In this document: one piece after another, positions 18,179-26,267 of the stretch
How positions within the stretch are numbered: the first letter of the stretch is position 1
How the letters are laid out: each line of letters begins with the position of its first letter
Source: RH-AL1 sp964244495
GTDB taxonomy: Bacteria > Pseudomonadota > Alphaproteobacteria > Rhizobiales > Beijerinckiaceae
Direction: 5' to 3'
Assembly (NCBI GenBank): GCA_964244495.1
Contig: CAXTIU010000015.1
Location: 1 to 64,000, forward strand
Length of the DNA: 64,000 bases
Made by a program: the position numbers and the translations under genes
The notes under the pieces: generated by a model
Told to the model about the DNA's origin: nothing
Database searches by the model: none
Seen by the model: only the letters and a program-made list of their open reading frames with translations

Positions 18179-18196
18179 CCGGAATTTGAATTCCGG
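18179..18196. repeat. Perfect 8-bp inverted repeat between divergent genes
   Basis: CCGGAATT-TG-AATTCCGG lies in the 297-bp gap between the small minus-strand gene (start 17950) and the AsmA-like gene (start 18248). Its symmetry and position suit a dimeric operator, but no regulator is identified. Confidence 0.4.
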
Positions 18197-18247
18197 GTCG
18201 CGTGGTGCCAGGAAGGACCATCGCAGCAGCACCTCGGTCAAGATCGC

Positions 18248-21200
18248 GTGCGTGATCTCCTCACCGGCCTCGCCATCGTCCTCATCGTCGTCCTCACGGC
18301 GGCGCTGGCGGCGCCCTACTTCATCGACTGGAACGGCCAGCGCGGCTTCCTCGAGGCGCGGCTGTCGCGCGCGCTCGGCCAGCGCGTGACGATCGGCGGC
18401 GCGGTCGACCTCAGGCTGCTGCCCACCCCCTACCTTTCGCTCGGCCAGACCGTGATCGGCAACGACGACGGGCCGGTCACGCTCGCCATCCACACCCTCG
18501 ACCTCGAACTCTCCGTGGCGCCGCTGCTGCACGGGGAGTTCGACATCGTCGAGGCGCGGCTGGGGGAGCCGACCGTGCGGGTGACGCTGGGGCGCGACCG
18601 CGGGCTGCCATCCCTGCCGGAGGCGCCGGCCTTCAAAGCCGACGTCGCGTTCGAGCGCATCGACGTGTCCGACGGCACGCTCGCCGTCGCCGATCCGCTC
18701 AGCGACCGTACCTACGTGTTCGAGCACCTCGACCTGTCCGCCGACGCGCCCTCGCTCGCCGGGCCGTTCAAGGCCACGGGAACGGGCGGCCCGGCGGACG
18801 CAAGGACCGCCTTCCGCTTCTCGACCACGGTCGCGCAGGGCGGCCGGACGAAGCTGCGCTTCAACGCGGGGGAGACGACGCGTCACCCCGGCGTCGACCT
18901 CGACGGCACGCTCGCGCTGGAGGATGCGGGACACGGCACGGTGAGCGGACGCTTCGAGGGCGGCTTCGCGCTTTCCGGACGAACATCGCTCGGCGGCGGC
19001 ACGCTCGTGCCCTGGCGCCTGTTCGGCCCGGTGGAGGCCAACCCGCGAAGCGCGACGCTCACCGGCGGCGAGCTGCGGCTCGGGACGGAGGAGGTCGGCC
19101 TGACGCTGCAGGCGAAGGGTCGGGGCGACTTCGGCGAAGCCCCGAAGCTCGCCGTGACCCTCGCGGCGAAGCAGCTCGACATCGATCGCCTGTCGGGCGC
19201 CCCGGTCGACGCGCTTCGGCCGGCGCCGCCGAGGCTGCCGACCCTCGCCGGGCTGCGCGAGGCGGTGGCCCGCGCGGCACCGCCGATCCCCACCAGCCTC
19301 GACCTCGCGGTCGATAACGCGACCTGGGGCGGCGACGCGCTCAGCGCCATCGCGGCCCGTTGGAGCGGCGACGGCACGGGGCGGCAGGCCCTGCGGATCA
19401 CCGGCGACGGGCCGGGCGGCTCGCATCTGGCGGTCGACGGGACGCTGAGGCCGGCCGGCTTCACCGGCGCGCTCGACCTGTCCGCCGGCAACGTGCCCGT
19501 CGCGCTGGACTGGCTGGCGAGGATCGACCCGGCGGCCTTTCGCGGTCCCGACGACCTGCCTTTCCGTTCCGCCGGGATCGCCGGACGCGTCACGACGGGG
19601 TACGAGGGGGTCGATGCCAGCGCCGTGACGCTTCGGCTGGGCGGCTCGACGCTGACCGGCACCGGGCACCTCGCCTTCGCCGACGCCTCGCGTCCGGCCA
19701 AGCTCGCGCTCGACCTCCACGCCGACACGCTCGACCTCGCCGCCCTGCCGCCTCTCGCCAACCTGCGTGCCGCCGCGACGCCCTACGACGTCGACCTCAG
19801 CCTCGACGCCGACAAGGTCGCGCTCGGCGGCGACGCTCCGCTCGACGCGGGACCGGTCAGCCTCACGCTGGCCAAGAGCGACCGCTCGCTCACGATCAGC
19901 CGTCTCAAGGCCCGGAACTTCGGCGGGGCGACGATCGACGCGCGAGGTCACCTCGATCCGCGAGGCGCGACCGTGACGGCGGCCATCGAGGCGACCCGGC
20001 TCGACGACGCCGCCGCGCTGGTACGCCGCCTCGCACCGGGCGCCGCGACGGATGCCTTGACCGCCCGCGCCCCGACCCTGGCACCGGCCAAGGTGGCGGT
20101 CGACCTCGACATGGCGGCCGGCGCCGACGGCGCGCTGGAGCCACGACACCTGACGATCGCGGGACGCGCCGGCGGCACCGATGTCAAGGCCACGTTCGCA
20201 CCCGGGGGCGACGCCGGTGGCGCGGGCGTCACGCTCGACGCCACCCTGGACGCGCCGGACGGCGGCACGCTGCTGCGTCAGTTCGGCGTCCCGGCCCTGC
20301 CGCTCGGCGCGATCGGCAGGAGCCGGGTGGCGCTCCACGCCCACGGCCCATCGGGTCGGCCGCTCGACACCACGGTGCGCGCCGGTTTCGGCGCGACGGA
20401 ACTCGACGCCAGCGGGCGCTTCGACCCGCTCGCCGGCGCCCCCGCCGACAACGGGAGCGGCAGCGCCCACCTGACCAGTCCGGATCTCGGTCCCCTGCTG
20501 CGAAGCCTGGCTTTCGCCTTTCCCGAGGACGCGGAACGCGTGCCGGCCGACCTCCGTGGCGGGATCGCGATCGATCGCGCCGGCGTCGCCGTGACCGCCA
20601 TGGCCGGCAGCGTCGAAGGGATCGCGGTGAGCGGCGATCTGCGCTGGCGGAACGGGGCGGCCGACGCGCCGGCCCTGACCGGCACGCTCGGCCTCGACCG
20701 CCTGCACCTGTCGAGCCTGCTCGCCCTCGCGCTCGGGCCGGCCCACCCGGCGGCGAGCGGCGGCCGCTTCTCATCGGAGCGCTTCTCGGGCGGTCTGGTC
20801 GATCCGCCGCGCGCCGACCTCGCGCTCAAGGTCGCGGCGCTCGACCTGACCGACGGCCTCGCCGCGACCGACGCCCGCCTCGACCTCGGCATCGCGCCGG
20901 GCGTGGTCACGCTGCGGCACGCGGCGGCGACCCTCGCCGGCGGCCGGGCGACGGCCGACGTCAGCCTGAGGCGCGGCGGCGCCGACGCCACCGTCGAAGG
21001 CCGGTTGACGCTCGAGGGGAGCCGCGTGGCCCTGCCCGGCGCGACCGCCGTCGTGTCGGGCACCCTCGACGTGGCCGGCGGCGGGTCTTCGGCGGCGGCG
21101 CTCGTCGCGAGCCTCGCGGGCAGCGGCGCCGCGCGGGCGGGCGGCCTCACCGTCTCCCACGCCGATCCCGCCGCGTTGCCGAAGGTGTTCGCCGAGGTCG

Positions 21201-22057
21201 AGGCGGACGCGCTCGCCGTCGACGAGGACTCGATCGTCCGCGCGCTGGAGGGGGGGAGCACGGGTCCGCTCAACCTCGGCGATCGCCGCTTCGACCTGAG
21301 CCTCGCCGGCGGCGTCCTGCGGGTCGCGCCGGGTCAAGTCGCGCCGGGTCAAGTCGCGCCGGGTCAATCCGCGCTGGGCGGAGCGCCCCCGCCGCGACGC
21401 GATCCCGTCGCCAGCACGTTCGAGGCGACCCTCGACCTGGGCGCGTCACGGTTCGAGGAGCACGTCAAGGAGACGCTGCTGGCGCTTCCCCCGAACTGGA
21501 CGGGGGCGGCGCCGGCGATCGTCTTCACGCTGGCCGGACCGTTCGCGGACCCGCGCCGCTCGGTCGATGTCGGCGGCCTCGTCGACGCGGTGGCCACCCG
21601 GGCGCTGGCGCGCGAGAGCGCCCGCATCGAGGCCTACGAGGCCGACATCCGCGAGCGCGCCTTCTTCGCCAATCGCCTGCGATCGGAGGAGCGCCGCGAG
21701 CAGGACCGCCTGAAGGTCGAGGACGACGCGCGCAAGGCGGAGGCGGAGCGCAAGGCGAGGCTCGAGGCGGCTCGACTGGACCGCCTCCGCAAGGAGGAGG
21801 CGGCGCGCGCCGCCGCGGCGCGGACCGAGCAAGGCATCACGGAAGCCATCCAGGCGCGGGCCGCCGCCGCCAAGCTCGCGCGGGAGAAGGCCATCCAGGA
21901 CAGGACCGACCAGCGCGACCAGGATCGAACGGGCGATGAGGGTGCCGGTCGGGAGCGGGTCGATCACGAGAGGACGGATCGATCGGAGCGGATGCCGGAC
22001 CGCTTCGAGGCGCCGCCGCCGAGTGGGTCGGGCGATCCGACGGCGGCCGGTCGCTGA
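18248..22057 (+). CDS. Large AsmA-family envelope protein
   Basis: A 1,269-aa AsmA-like protein. The N-terminus has one membrane anchor (residues 1-25) followed by the family signature PYFIDWNGQRGFLEARLSRA and a GGAVDLRLLPTPYLSLG segment. A long beta-rich repeat region typical of AsmA/TamB bridge proteins fills most of the length. Family members are thought to form periplasmic channels for phospholipid transport to the outer membrane. The last 150 residues are a charged coiled coil (EERREQDRLKVEDDARKAEA and onward) ending in a disordered tail. Three perfect 15-bp repeats sit at 21323-21367. The start codon is GTG. The gene stands alone, divergent from the small gene before uvrD. Confidence 0.85.
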   Translation: MRDLLTGLAIVLIVVLTAALAAPYFIDWNGQRGFLEARLSRALGQRVTIGGAVDLRLLPTPYLSLGQTVIGNDDGPVTLAIHTLDLELSVAPLLHGEFDIVEARLGEPTVRVTLGRDRGLPSLPEAPAFKADVAFERIDVSDGTLAVADPLSDRTYVFEHLDLSADAPSLAGPFKATGTGGPADARTAFRFSTTVAQGGRTKLRFNAGETTRHPGVDLDGTLALEDAGHGTVSGRFEGGFALSGRTSLGGGTLVPWRLFGPVEANPRSATLTGGELRLGTEEVGLTLQAKGRGDFGEAPKLAVTLAAKQLDIDRLSGAPVDALRPAPPRLPTLAGLREAVARAAPPIPTSLDLAVDNATWGGDALSAIAARWSGDGTGRQALRITGDGPGGSHLAVDGTLRPAGFTGALDLSAGNVPVALDWLARIDPAAFRGPDDLPFRSAGIAGRVTTGYEGVDASAVTLRLGGSTLTGTGHLAFADASRPAKLALDLHADTLDLAALPPLANLRAAATPYDVDLSLDADKVALGGDAPLDAGPVSLTLAKSDRSLTISRLKARNFGGATIDARGHLDPRGATVTAAIEATRLDDAAALVRRLAPGAATDALTARAPTLAPAKVAVDLDMAAGADGALEPRHLTIAGRAGGTDVKATFAPGGDAGGAGVTLDATLDAPDGGTLLRQFGVPALPLGAIGRSRVALHAHGPSGRPLDTTVRAGFGATELDASGRFDPLAGAPADNGSGSAHLTSPDLGPLLRSLAFAFPEDAERVPADLRGGIAIDRAGVAVTAMAGSVEGIAVSGDLRWRNGAADAPALTGTLGLDRLHLSSLLALALGPAHPAASGGRFSSERFSGGLVDPPRADLALKVAALDLTDGLAATDARLDLGIAPGVVTLRHAAATLAGGRATADVSLRRGGADATVEGRLTLEGSRVALPGATAVVSGTLDVAGGGSSAAALVASLAGSGAARAGGLTVSHADPAALPKVFAEVEADALAVDEDSIVRALEGGSTGPLNLGDRRFDLSLAGGVLRVAPGQVAPGQVAPGQSALGGAPPPRRDPVASTFEATLDLGASRFEEHVKETLLALPPNWTGAAPAIVFTLAGPFADPRRSVDVGGLVDAVATRALARESARIEAYEADIRERAFFANRLRSEERREQDRLKVEDDARKAEAERKARLEAARLDRLRKEEAARAAAARTEQGITEAIQARAAAAKLAREKAIQDRTDQRDQDRTGDEGAGRERVDHERTDRSERMPDRFEAPPPSGSGDPTAAGR
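21323..21367 (+). repeat. Three perfect 15-bp tandem repeats inside the AsmA-like gene
   Basis: The unit GTCGCGCCGGGTCAA occurs three times in direct succession, in frame, encoding VAPGQ three times. A fourth degenerate unit follows. Confidence 0.9.
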
Positions 22058-22112
22058 AGCGTCGGCACCGGACGCCGGCGGCGGTTCCGGGCGGCCGACG
22101 CGACGACGAAGG

Positions 22113-22394
22113 TCACGCCATCGGGCCGCGAGGCGGATCGATGCCGTGGGCTCCCCCGGCACGAGCGAAGGCCATGTGGGTTTCCAGCAGGTACACGCGG
22201 ATCGTGGAGGACAGGTTGGCGTCGCCGCGCCCCGCGTCGATCGCGGCGACGAGGGCCGCGACCGACTGGCCGCGATCGGCCGCCAGACGCCGCAGCGCCG
22301 ACCAGAACGCGTCTTCGAGCGAGACGCTGGTGCGGTGGCCGGCGATCAGCAGCGAGTGCTTGGCGATCCTGGCGGGCTTGCCGCTAGGCGTCAT
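22113..22394 (-). CDS. Ribbon-helix-helix domain protein
   Basis: A 93-aa protein with a RHH_4-like domain: a basic strand (KHSLLIAGHRTSVSLEDAFW) followed by two helices with the alphaproteobacterial signature LAADRGQSVAALVAAIDA and then NLSSTIRVYLLE. It probably binds DNA as a dimer; no target is known to me. It is the third gene of an operon with sspB and the DUF4169 gene, overlapping the latter by 11 bp. This trio is a familiar arrangement in Rhizobiales. Confidence 0.8.
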   Translation of the reverse strand: MTPSGKPARIAKHSLLIAGHRTSVSLEDAFWSALRRLAADRGQSVAALVAAIDAGRGDANLSSTIRVYLLETHMAFARAGGAHGIDPPRGPMA

Positions 22395-22599
22395 CGCCGG
22401 GCGACGGCTCGCACCCTTCCCGTCGGGGCACGTCCAGCTTGTGGCCATCGAGGAGCCGGGTGGCCCGCGACGCCTCGATCACCTGCGCCGTCCGCTCCGA
22501 GCGGGTCCGGCCGTACAAGCTTCGGTTCGTGCCGGCCGCCGCCTCGCGCTCGGCGCGCGCCTTCGCCTTGCGGGCGAGCCTCAGGTTGACGACGCTCAC
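22384..22599 (-). CDS. DUF4169 family small protein
   Basis: A 71-aa basic protein whose N-terminus VVNLRLARKAKARAEREAAA, then NRSLYGRTRSER and DGHKLD, matches the DUF4169 pattern (NLR.ARK.KAR...A..NR..HG..K.ER...LDGH.LD). The function is unknown. It overlaps sspB by 4 bp and the RHH gene by 11 bp, so all three are probably translated from one mRNA. Confidence 0.85.
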   Translation of the reverse strand: MSVVNLRLARKAKARAEREAAAGTNRSLYGRTRSERTAQVIEASRATRLLDGHKLDVPRREGCEPSPGDDA

Positions 22600-23240
22600 G
22601 GCTTCTTCCGGAACGCGTCGATGGACACCACCTTCGCTTCCTCGCCGGCGCTGGCCTCGACCTTGCGCTCCGGCGGCCTCGCCACATCCGCCTGGTCAGG
22701 CTCGGCCTTGCCGGTGCCGGCCTTGACGGTGCTCGCCTTCCCGGTGCTCGCCTTGCCGGTGTTGGGAACCGAGGCGAGCGGCGTCGGCGCGGTGACGGCC
22801 GGGGCCGGCAGACCCAGCGGGCGAGGCGCCTTCTCGACGGACGTCGCCTTGCTTCCGGTGCCGGCCTCGTCCGCGCCAGCCTCGGCCTGCGGCTCGAACT
22901 TGGCGCTGAACTGGACGGAAGGATCGAAGAACCCGGTCAGGGCCTCGAAAGGCACCAGCAGGATCTCGGGAACGCCCTTGAAAGACAGCCCGACCTCGAA
23001 GGCGTAGTCGGTGACCTTCAGATCCTCGAACTGATGCTGGAGGATGATGGTCATCTCCTCCGGATAGAGTTCCCGCATCCGGTTGGAGAGCCGCACGCCG
23101 GGCGCGTGCGTGCGGAACGTGATGTAGAAGTGGTGGTCGCCGGGCAGGCCATGACGGGCCGCGTCGCCCAGGACCTTCTTCACGACGCCGCACAAGGCTT
23201 CCTGGACGAGAAGGTCGTAACGGATCAGGTCGTTCGGCAT
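22596..23240 (-). CDS. sspB: SspB-alpha, ClpXP adaptor
   Basis: A 214-aa alphaproteobacterial SspB. The substrate-binding domain spans about residues 1-125, with YDLLVQEALCGVVKKVL, HHFYITFRTHAPGV and YPEEMTIILQHQFEDL. A long disordered linker follows, containing the pentapeptide tract STGK-A. The C-terminal end VVSIDAFRKKP is the ClpX-docking peptide. The protein captures ssrA-tagged polypeptides and hands them to ClpXP. Its position about 100 bp from the tmRNA gene, which makes the tag, on the same strand, fits this role. The linker is lengthened by a 15-bp minisatellite. Confidence 0.92.
   Translation of the reverse strand: MPNDLIRYDLLVQEALCGVVKKVLGDAARHGLPGDHHFYITFRTHAPGVRLSNRMRELYPEEMTIILQHQFEDLKVTDYAFEVGLSFKGVPEILLVPFEALTGFFDPSVQFSAKFEPQAEAGADEAGTGSKATSVEKAPRPLGLPAPAVTAPTPLASVPNTGKASTGKASTVKAGTGKAEPDQADVARPPERKVEASAGEEAKVVSIDAFRKKP
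22705..22764 (-). repeat. Four 15-bp tandem repeats in the sspB linker
   Basis: Four consecutive units of the type GCCTTGCCGGTGCTC (plus-strand reading) encode, on the minus strand, the pentapeptide series NTGKA, STGKA, STVKA, GTGKA in the flexible linker. Confidence 0.85.
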
Positions 23241-23340
23241 ACGTGTCCCGGCGATGGAAGGTCTTTGGCGGCGGACCGTCTGGGCGACGGTGGAAGTCTT
23301 GGGCGTTGACGATCGGACGCGGGCGAACTCACCTTCGGAA

Positions 23341-23640
23341 AGTGGAGGCTTCTGTTGCCAGGTGCCTCCGAACCCCGCCTTGAAGTGCTACCCCCAAGGG
23401 CTTGATTTCGGTACCATCACCGCATTACGCGGCGAGGGCCACCGGAGCATAGTTGTCATTGGCAACTATAGAGTTAGTCCGATAACGGCGGTACCATGCC
23501 GGGCAAAAGACCATCCTTTACACTTCCCGTCGAACCTATTTCGCCCCCGCCGGAAGGCAAGGCCATCCATCTGGCCTTGCCCTCGGGTGGAGGCGCCGGG
23601 TACCGCCCCCGGGTCCGAAAAGCTTATTTCGACGCCGTTT
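23341..23640 (-). ncRNA. ssrA: tmRNA, alphaproteobacterial two-piece (permuted) form
   Basis: Read on the minus strand, an acceptor piece comes first. It has a T-arm with stem CCGGG/CCCGG and the non-standard loop GGCGGTA, then the 3' strand CGCCTCC-ACC ending at 23586. The intervening segment contains a strong hairpin (GGCAAGGCC...GGCCTTGCC). The coding piece starts at 23548 with GGGGGCG, which pairs with CGCCTCC and includes the G3-U70 wobble recognised by alanyl-tRNA synthetase. The tag frame at 23463-23425 reads ANDNYAPVALAA and stop, closely matching known rhizobial tags. A hairpin with a GCAA loop ends the coding piece near 23344. A TATATT -10-like box lies at 23678-23673. The outer ends are approximate. 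It rescues stalled ribosomes; the tag is read by the neighbouring SspB. Confidence 0.93.
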
Positions 23641-23862
23641 ATCGCCATAGCCGCCACGAGGGCTGCCCAGGCAATATAGGGGAGAGATCGCCGCTTAGGA
23701 AGAGACCCGCGCCCCTGCAAATCAAACGATCGGCGGCGTGCCGCCCGCGAGACACAGGACCGCACGCCGGCGTCCCGCGCCGTTTCGGGCTTGCCGGCAC
23801 GCGGGCGGCTCCGCGACATGGACCGTGGCGTTCACACCATCGATCGCCATAGGAGTCGTCCC

Positions 23863-24669
23863 GTGCCGGATCACGCGAGCCCCTCGCCAGCGCCCAGCGG
23901 AAGGGTCGTCGACGCGTCGGTCGCCGGGCGCCCGTACGGACCCGTCGGCCTCGCGCTCAGCGCGATCCCCATCCTGCTCGCCAGCGCCCTCCTGTGCGCG
24001 GTCGCCGCCGGGCTGACCTTCGCGGTCGCGGACGCGACCATCGGGTGGCACGACATCTTGTGGCGCCTCAACGCGCTCGACATCAAGGGCGGCCGCGACG
24101 ACATCCTGGAGAAGGCCGGTGTCGTCCTGTCGCTCGCGCTCTACGCGGCCTTCAGCCTGTCGGTCCTCGGCGCCGCGCGCCTGCGCGGCGGCGCCGAGGG
24201 CTGGCGACCGCTCGTCGCGTGGCGGCCGTGGCATCCGTTCCGGGGCTCCAGCCGCGTGTGGACCCTGCTCGCCGTCACGCTCGTCTACAGTCTCGTGGCG
24301 AACCTCGCGCTCGAATGGCTCTACCCGGCGTCCAAGGACTGGGTGCAGCTGCCGGGCGGCCGGCCGTGGTCCGCCTTGTTCATCGTGTTGGCGGTGGTCG
24401 CGGCCCCGATCACGGAGGAGCTGTTCTTCCGGGGTTGGCTCTACACCGGCCTGCGCTCGCGGATCGGCGCGGCGGTGACGATCACGCTCACGGCGATCCT
24501 CTTCGCCCTCGCGCATTGGGAGAAGACGCACCTTTACGCGCTGGCCGTCTTCCCGGTCGGCCTGGTGCTCGGCCATATCCGCGAGCGCACCGGCAGCATC
24601 GGCGCGACGATGGCCTTTCACGCCGGCTACAACGGGTTCGCCTCCGTCCTGCTGCTGTTCGGGCGGTAA
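23863..24669 (+). CDS. CPBP family intramembrane metalloprotease (CAAX protease-like)
   Basis: A 268-aa membrane protein with about six hydrophobic segments. The Rce1/CPBP motifs are present: APITEELFFRGWL (EExxxR, about residues 182-194), then LFALAHWEK with the first histidine and MAFHAGYN with the second. Such enzymes cleave substrates inside the membrane; bacterial ones act on prenylated or peptide substrates that are mostly unknown. GTG 23863 has AGGAG seven bases upstream and precedes a short polar leader; ATG 23818 is possible but has no ribosome-binding site. It is convergent with flgE and divergent from ssrA. Confidence 0.82.
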   Translation: MPDHASPSPAPSGRVVDASVAGRPYGPVGLALSAIPILLASALLCAVAAGLTFAVADATIGWHDILWRLNALDIKGGRDDILEKAGVVLSLALYAAFSLSVLGAARLRGGAEGWRPLVAWRPWHPFRGSSRVWTLLAVTLVYSLVANLALEWLYPASKDWVQLPGGRPWSALFIVLAVVAAPITEELFFRGWLYTGLRSRIGAAVTITLTAILFALAHWEKTHLYALAVFPVGLVLGHIRERTGSIGATMAFHAGYNGFASVLLLFGR

Positions 24670-24753
24670 CGGCGCCCGGCAGGACCGTCGCATCGCATGG
24701 TGGATGCGGCGCGGGCCGCCCCGCCCTGGACTTGCGGCCGTCTTGGCGTCGCC

Positions 24754-24849
24754 GTAAGGTATGTTTGCCTTCCGCTCGATCGGCGCCGACCGAAGTGGTC
24801 GCCATCCTCGGCTCCTGACGCATGACGCATCCTGACGCGAGAATGTGTG
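24754..24849 (+). repeat. Dispersed element of about 90 bp, copy A
   Basis: It starts with GTAAGGTATGTTTGCCT (near-palindrome AGGTA-N4-TGCCT) and ends with TGACGCGAGAATGTGTG, preceded by CATGACGCAT. The same blocks occur in the same order and orientation at 57430-57517. It lies in the 272-bp gap between the CPBP gene end and the flgE stop codon. Confidence 0.6.
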
Positions 24850-24941
24850 TGCCCGCGCATTGCGCGGCCGCGCCGACTGGACGGCCGGACCACGCATCGA
24901 GGACCGTCCCGCGTGGGCGCGTCCGGAGGCGGACCGGGCCC

Positions 24942-26234
24942 CTAGTTGGTGGTGATCTGGTTGAGGTTGGCGAGCAGGTCGGAGGCGGCCTGCAGCACCT
25001 TGGAGTTCGCCTCGTAGGCGCGCTGCACCGTGACCAGGTTGGACAGCTCGCTCGCCAGGTCGACGGTCGACTGCTCCAGGCTGTCCGAGTTGATCGTGCC
25101 GACGCCGTTGGTGCCGGCGGTTTCCATGATGACGGCGCCGGAATTCGAGCTCTGCTGGAAGACGTTGCCGGTGAGGACGGTCAGGTTGTCGGGGCTTTCC
25201 ACCGTGGCGAGCGGGATCTTGTAGGTCGCGAGCTGCACGCCGCTGGCGTAGATGTCGGTGACCGTGCCGTCGGTGCCGATCTTGACGCTGCTGACCTTGC
25301 TCGGCGCGTTGCCGTTGGCCGACGCCGTGGTGACGCCGAAGTCGGTGGCGAGCTGCGTGGTGCCGCCGAGATCGATCGGCACGGTATTGGTGCCGACGGT
25401 GGCGTTCAACGTCGTGGCGCTGCCGGCGGCGAGGTTGCCGGTGGTCGGATCGAACGTCAGGTTCACGGTGCCGACATTGCCGCTGGCATAGGGGAAGCCG
25501 CCGCTGGCGGACGCGTCGCTCTGCTTGTAGGCGGTCGCCTCCCACGTGTTGGCGCCGGTCTTGGTGAGGTAGACGTCGAGGTTCTCGGCGGTGCCGAGGT
25601 CGCCGTACACGGTCAGCGAGGTCTTGTCGGTGTACTGGGTGCTGGTGCTGTTGGAGTTGGCCGGCGACGTGGGATTGGTGGTCGTCGTCGAACCATCGGG
25701 GTTGGTCGTGGTGGTCGATGGGATGGCCGTCGCGCTCGATGGCAGGTTCGCCGTCAGCGTGCCCGAGGTCGAGGCGGCGGCCTGCAGCCCCGTGTTCGAC
25801 ACGTTGACGACCGACAGCGTCGAGCTCGTCGTCCCATCCGCGCCGATCTTGTAGCCCAGCAGCGAGAAGCCGGCCGCGTTGATGAGGTTGCCGGTGGAGT
25901 CCGGCACGAAGGAGCCGGCGCGCGTCAGGTAGGAGTTGTCGCCGCCCTGGCTCACGGGGAAGAAGCCGTTGCCGCTGATCGCGAGGTCGGTGGCCGACGT
26001 CGTCGTCGTCAGGGTGCCCTGGTCGGTGACGCCGTAGCGGATGTCGGTCTTCACGCCGCCCGACTCGTAGGTGCTCGTCACGTCGCTGTTGGTGAGCAGC
26101 GTCTCGAACTGGGCGTTGGCGTCCTTGTAGCCCGTGGTGCCGGAGTTCGCGATGTTGTCGCCGATGGTGCCGAGCGCGTTGCTTTGGGCGTTCAGGCCGG
26201 ACACCGACGTCCGGATGGTGTTGAACAGGCTCAT
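24942..26234 (-). CDS. flgE: Flagellar hook protein FlgE
   Basis: A 430-aa hook subunit. The N-terminal rod/hook motif SLFNTIRTSVSGLNAQSNALG...NIANSGTTGYK and the FDLAISGNGFF-like TDLAISGNGFFPV segment define the family. The C-terminal helix ends in VTVQRAYEANSKVLQAASDLL. It polymerises into the extracellular hook after export by the flagellar type III system. It is the last gene of the minus-strand block, 33 bp after ftcR. In most Rhizobiales flgK, flgL, flaF, flbT and flgD follow flgE; here a convergent protease gene follows. Confidence 0.95.
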   Translation of the reverse strand: MSLFNTIRTSVSGLNAQSNALGTIGDNIANSGTTGYKDANAQFETLLTNSDVTSTYESGGVKTDIRYGVTDQGTLTTTTSATDLAISGNGFFPVSQGGDNSYLTRAGSFVPDSTGNLINAAGFSLLGYKIGADGTTSSTLSVVNVSNTGLQAAASTSGTLTANLPSSATAIPSTTTTNPDGSTTTTNPTSPANSNSTSTQYTDKTSLTVYGDLGTAENLDVYLTKTGANTWEATAYKQSDASASGGFPYASGNVGTVNLTFDPTTGNLAAGSATTLNATVGTNTVPIDLGGTTQLATDFGVTTASANGNAPSKVSSVKIGTDGTVTDIYASGVQLATYKIPLATVESPDNLTVLTGNVFQQSSNSGAVIMETAGTNGVGTINSDSLEQSTVDLASELSNLVTVQRAYEANSKVLQAASDLLANLNQITTN

Positions 26235-26267
26235 GACGGATCCTTGCGTGGGCGCGCGCCGGTGGCC

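Noticed and set aside
14070..18247. Very long plus-strand open frame (about 1,400 codons) across the hydrolase, uvrD and the AsmA-like gene start
   Set aside because: It is antisense to uvrD and out of frame with the hydrolase; the composition is typical of GC-rich shadow frames.
17951..20746. Long minus-strand frame antisense to the AsmA-like gene
   Set aside because: The AsmA-like product has a coherent domain order and signal; only the last 71 codons of the antisense frame (17735-17950) form a separate small gene.
23341..23480. First considered as a 6S RNA because of hairpins and conserved-looking GC-rich blocks
   Set aside because: The tag frame ANDNYAPVALAA, the acceptor pairing and the T-arm show that it is tmRNA.
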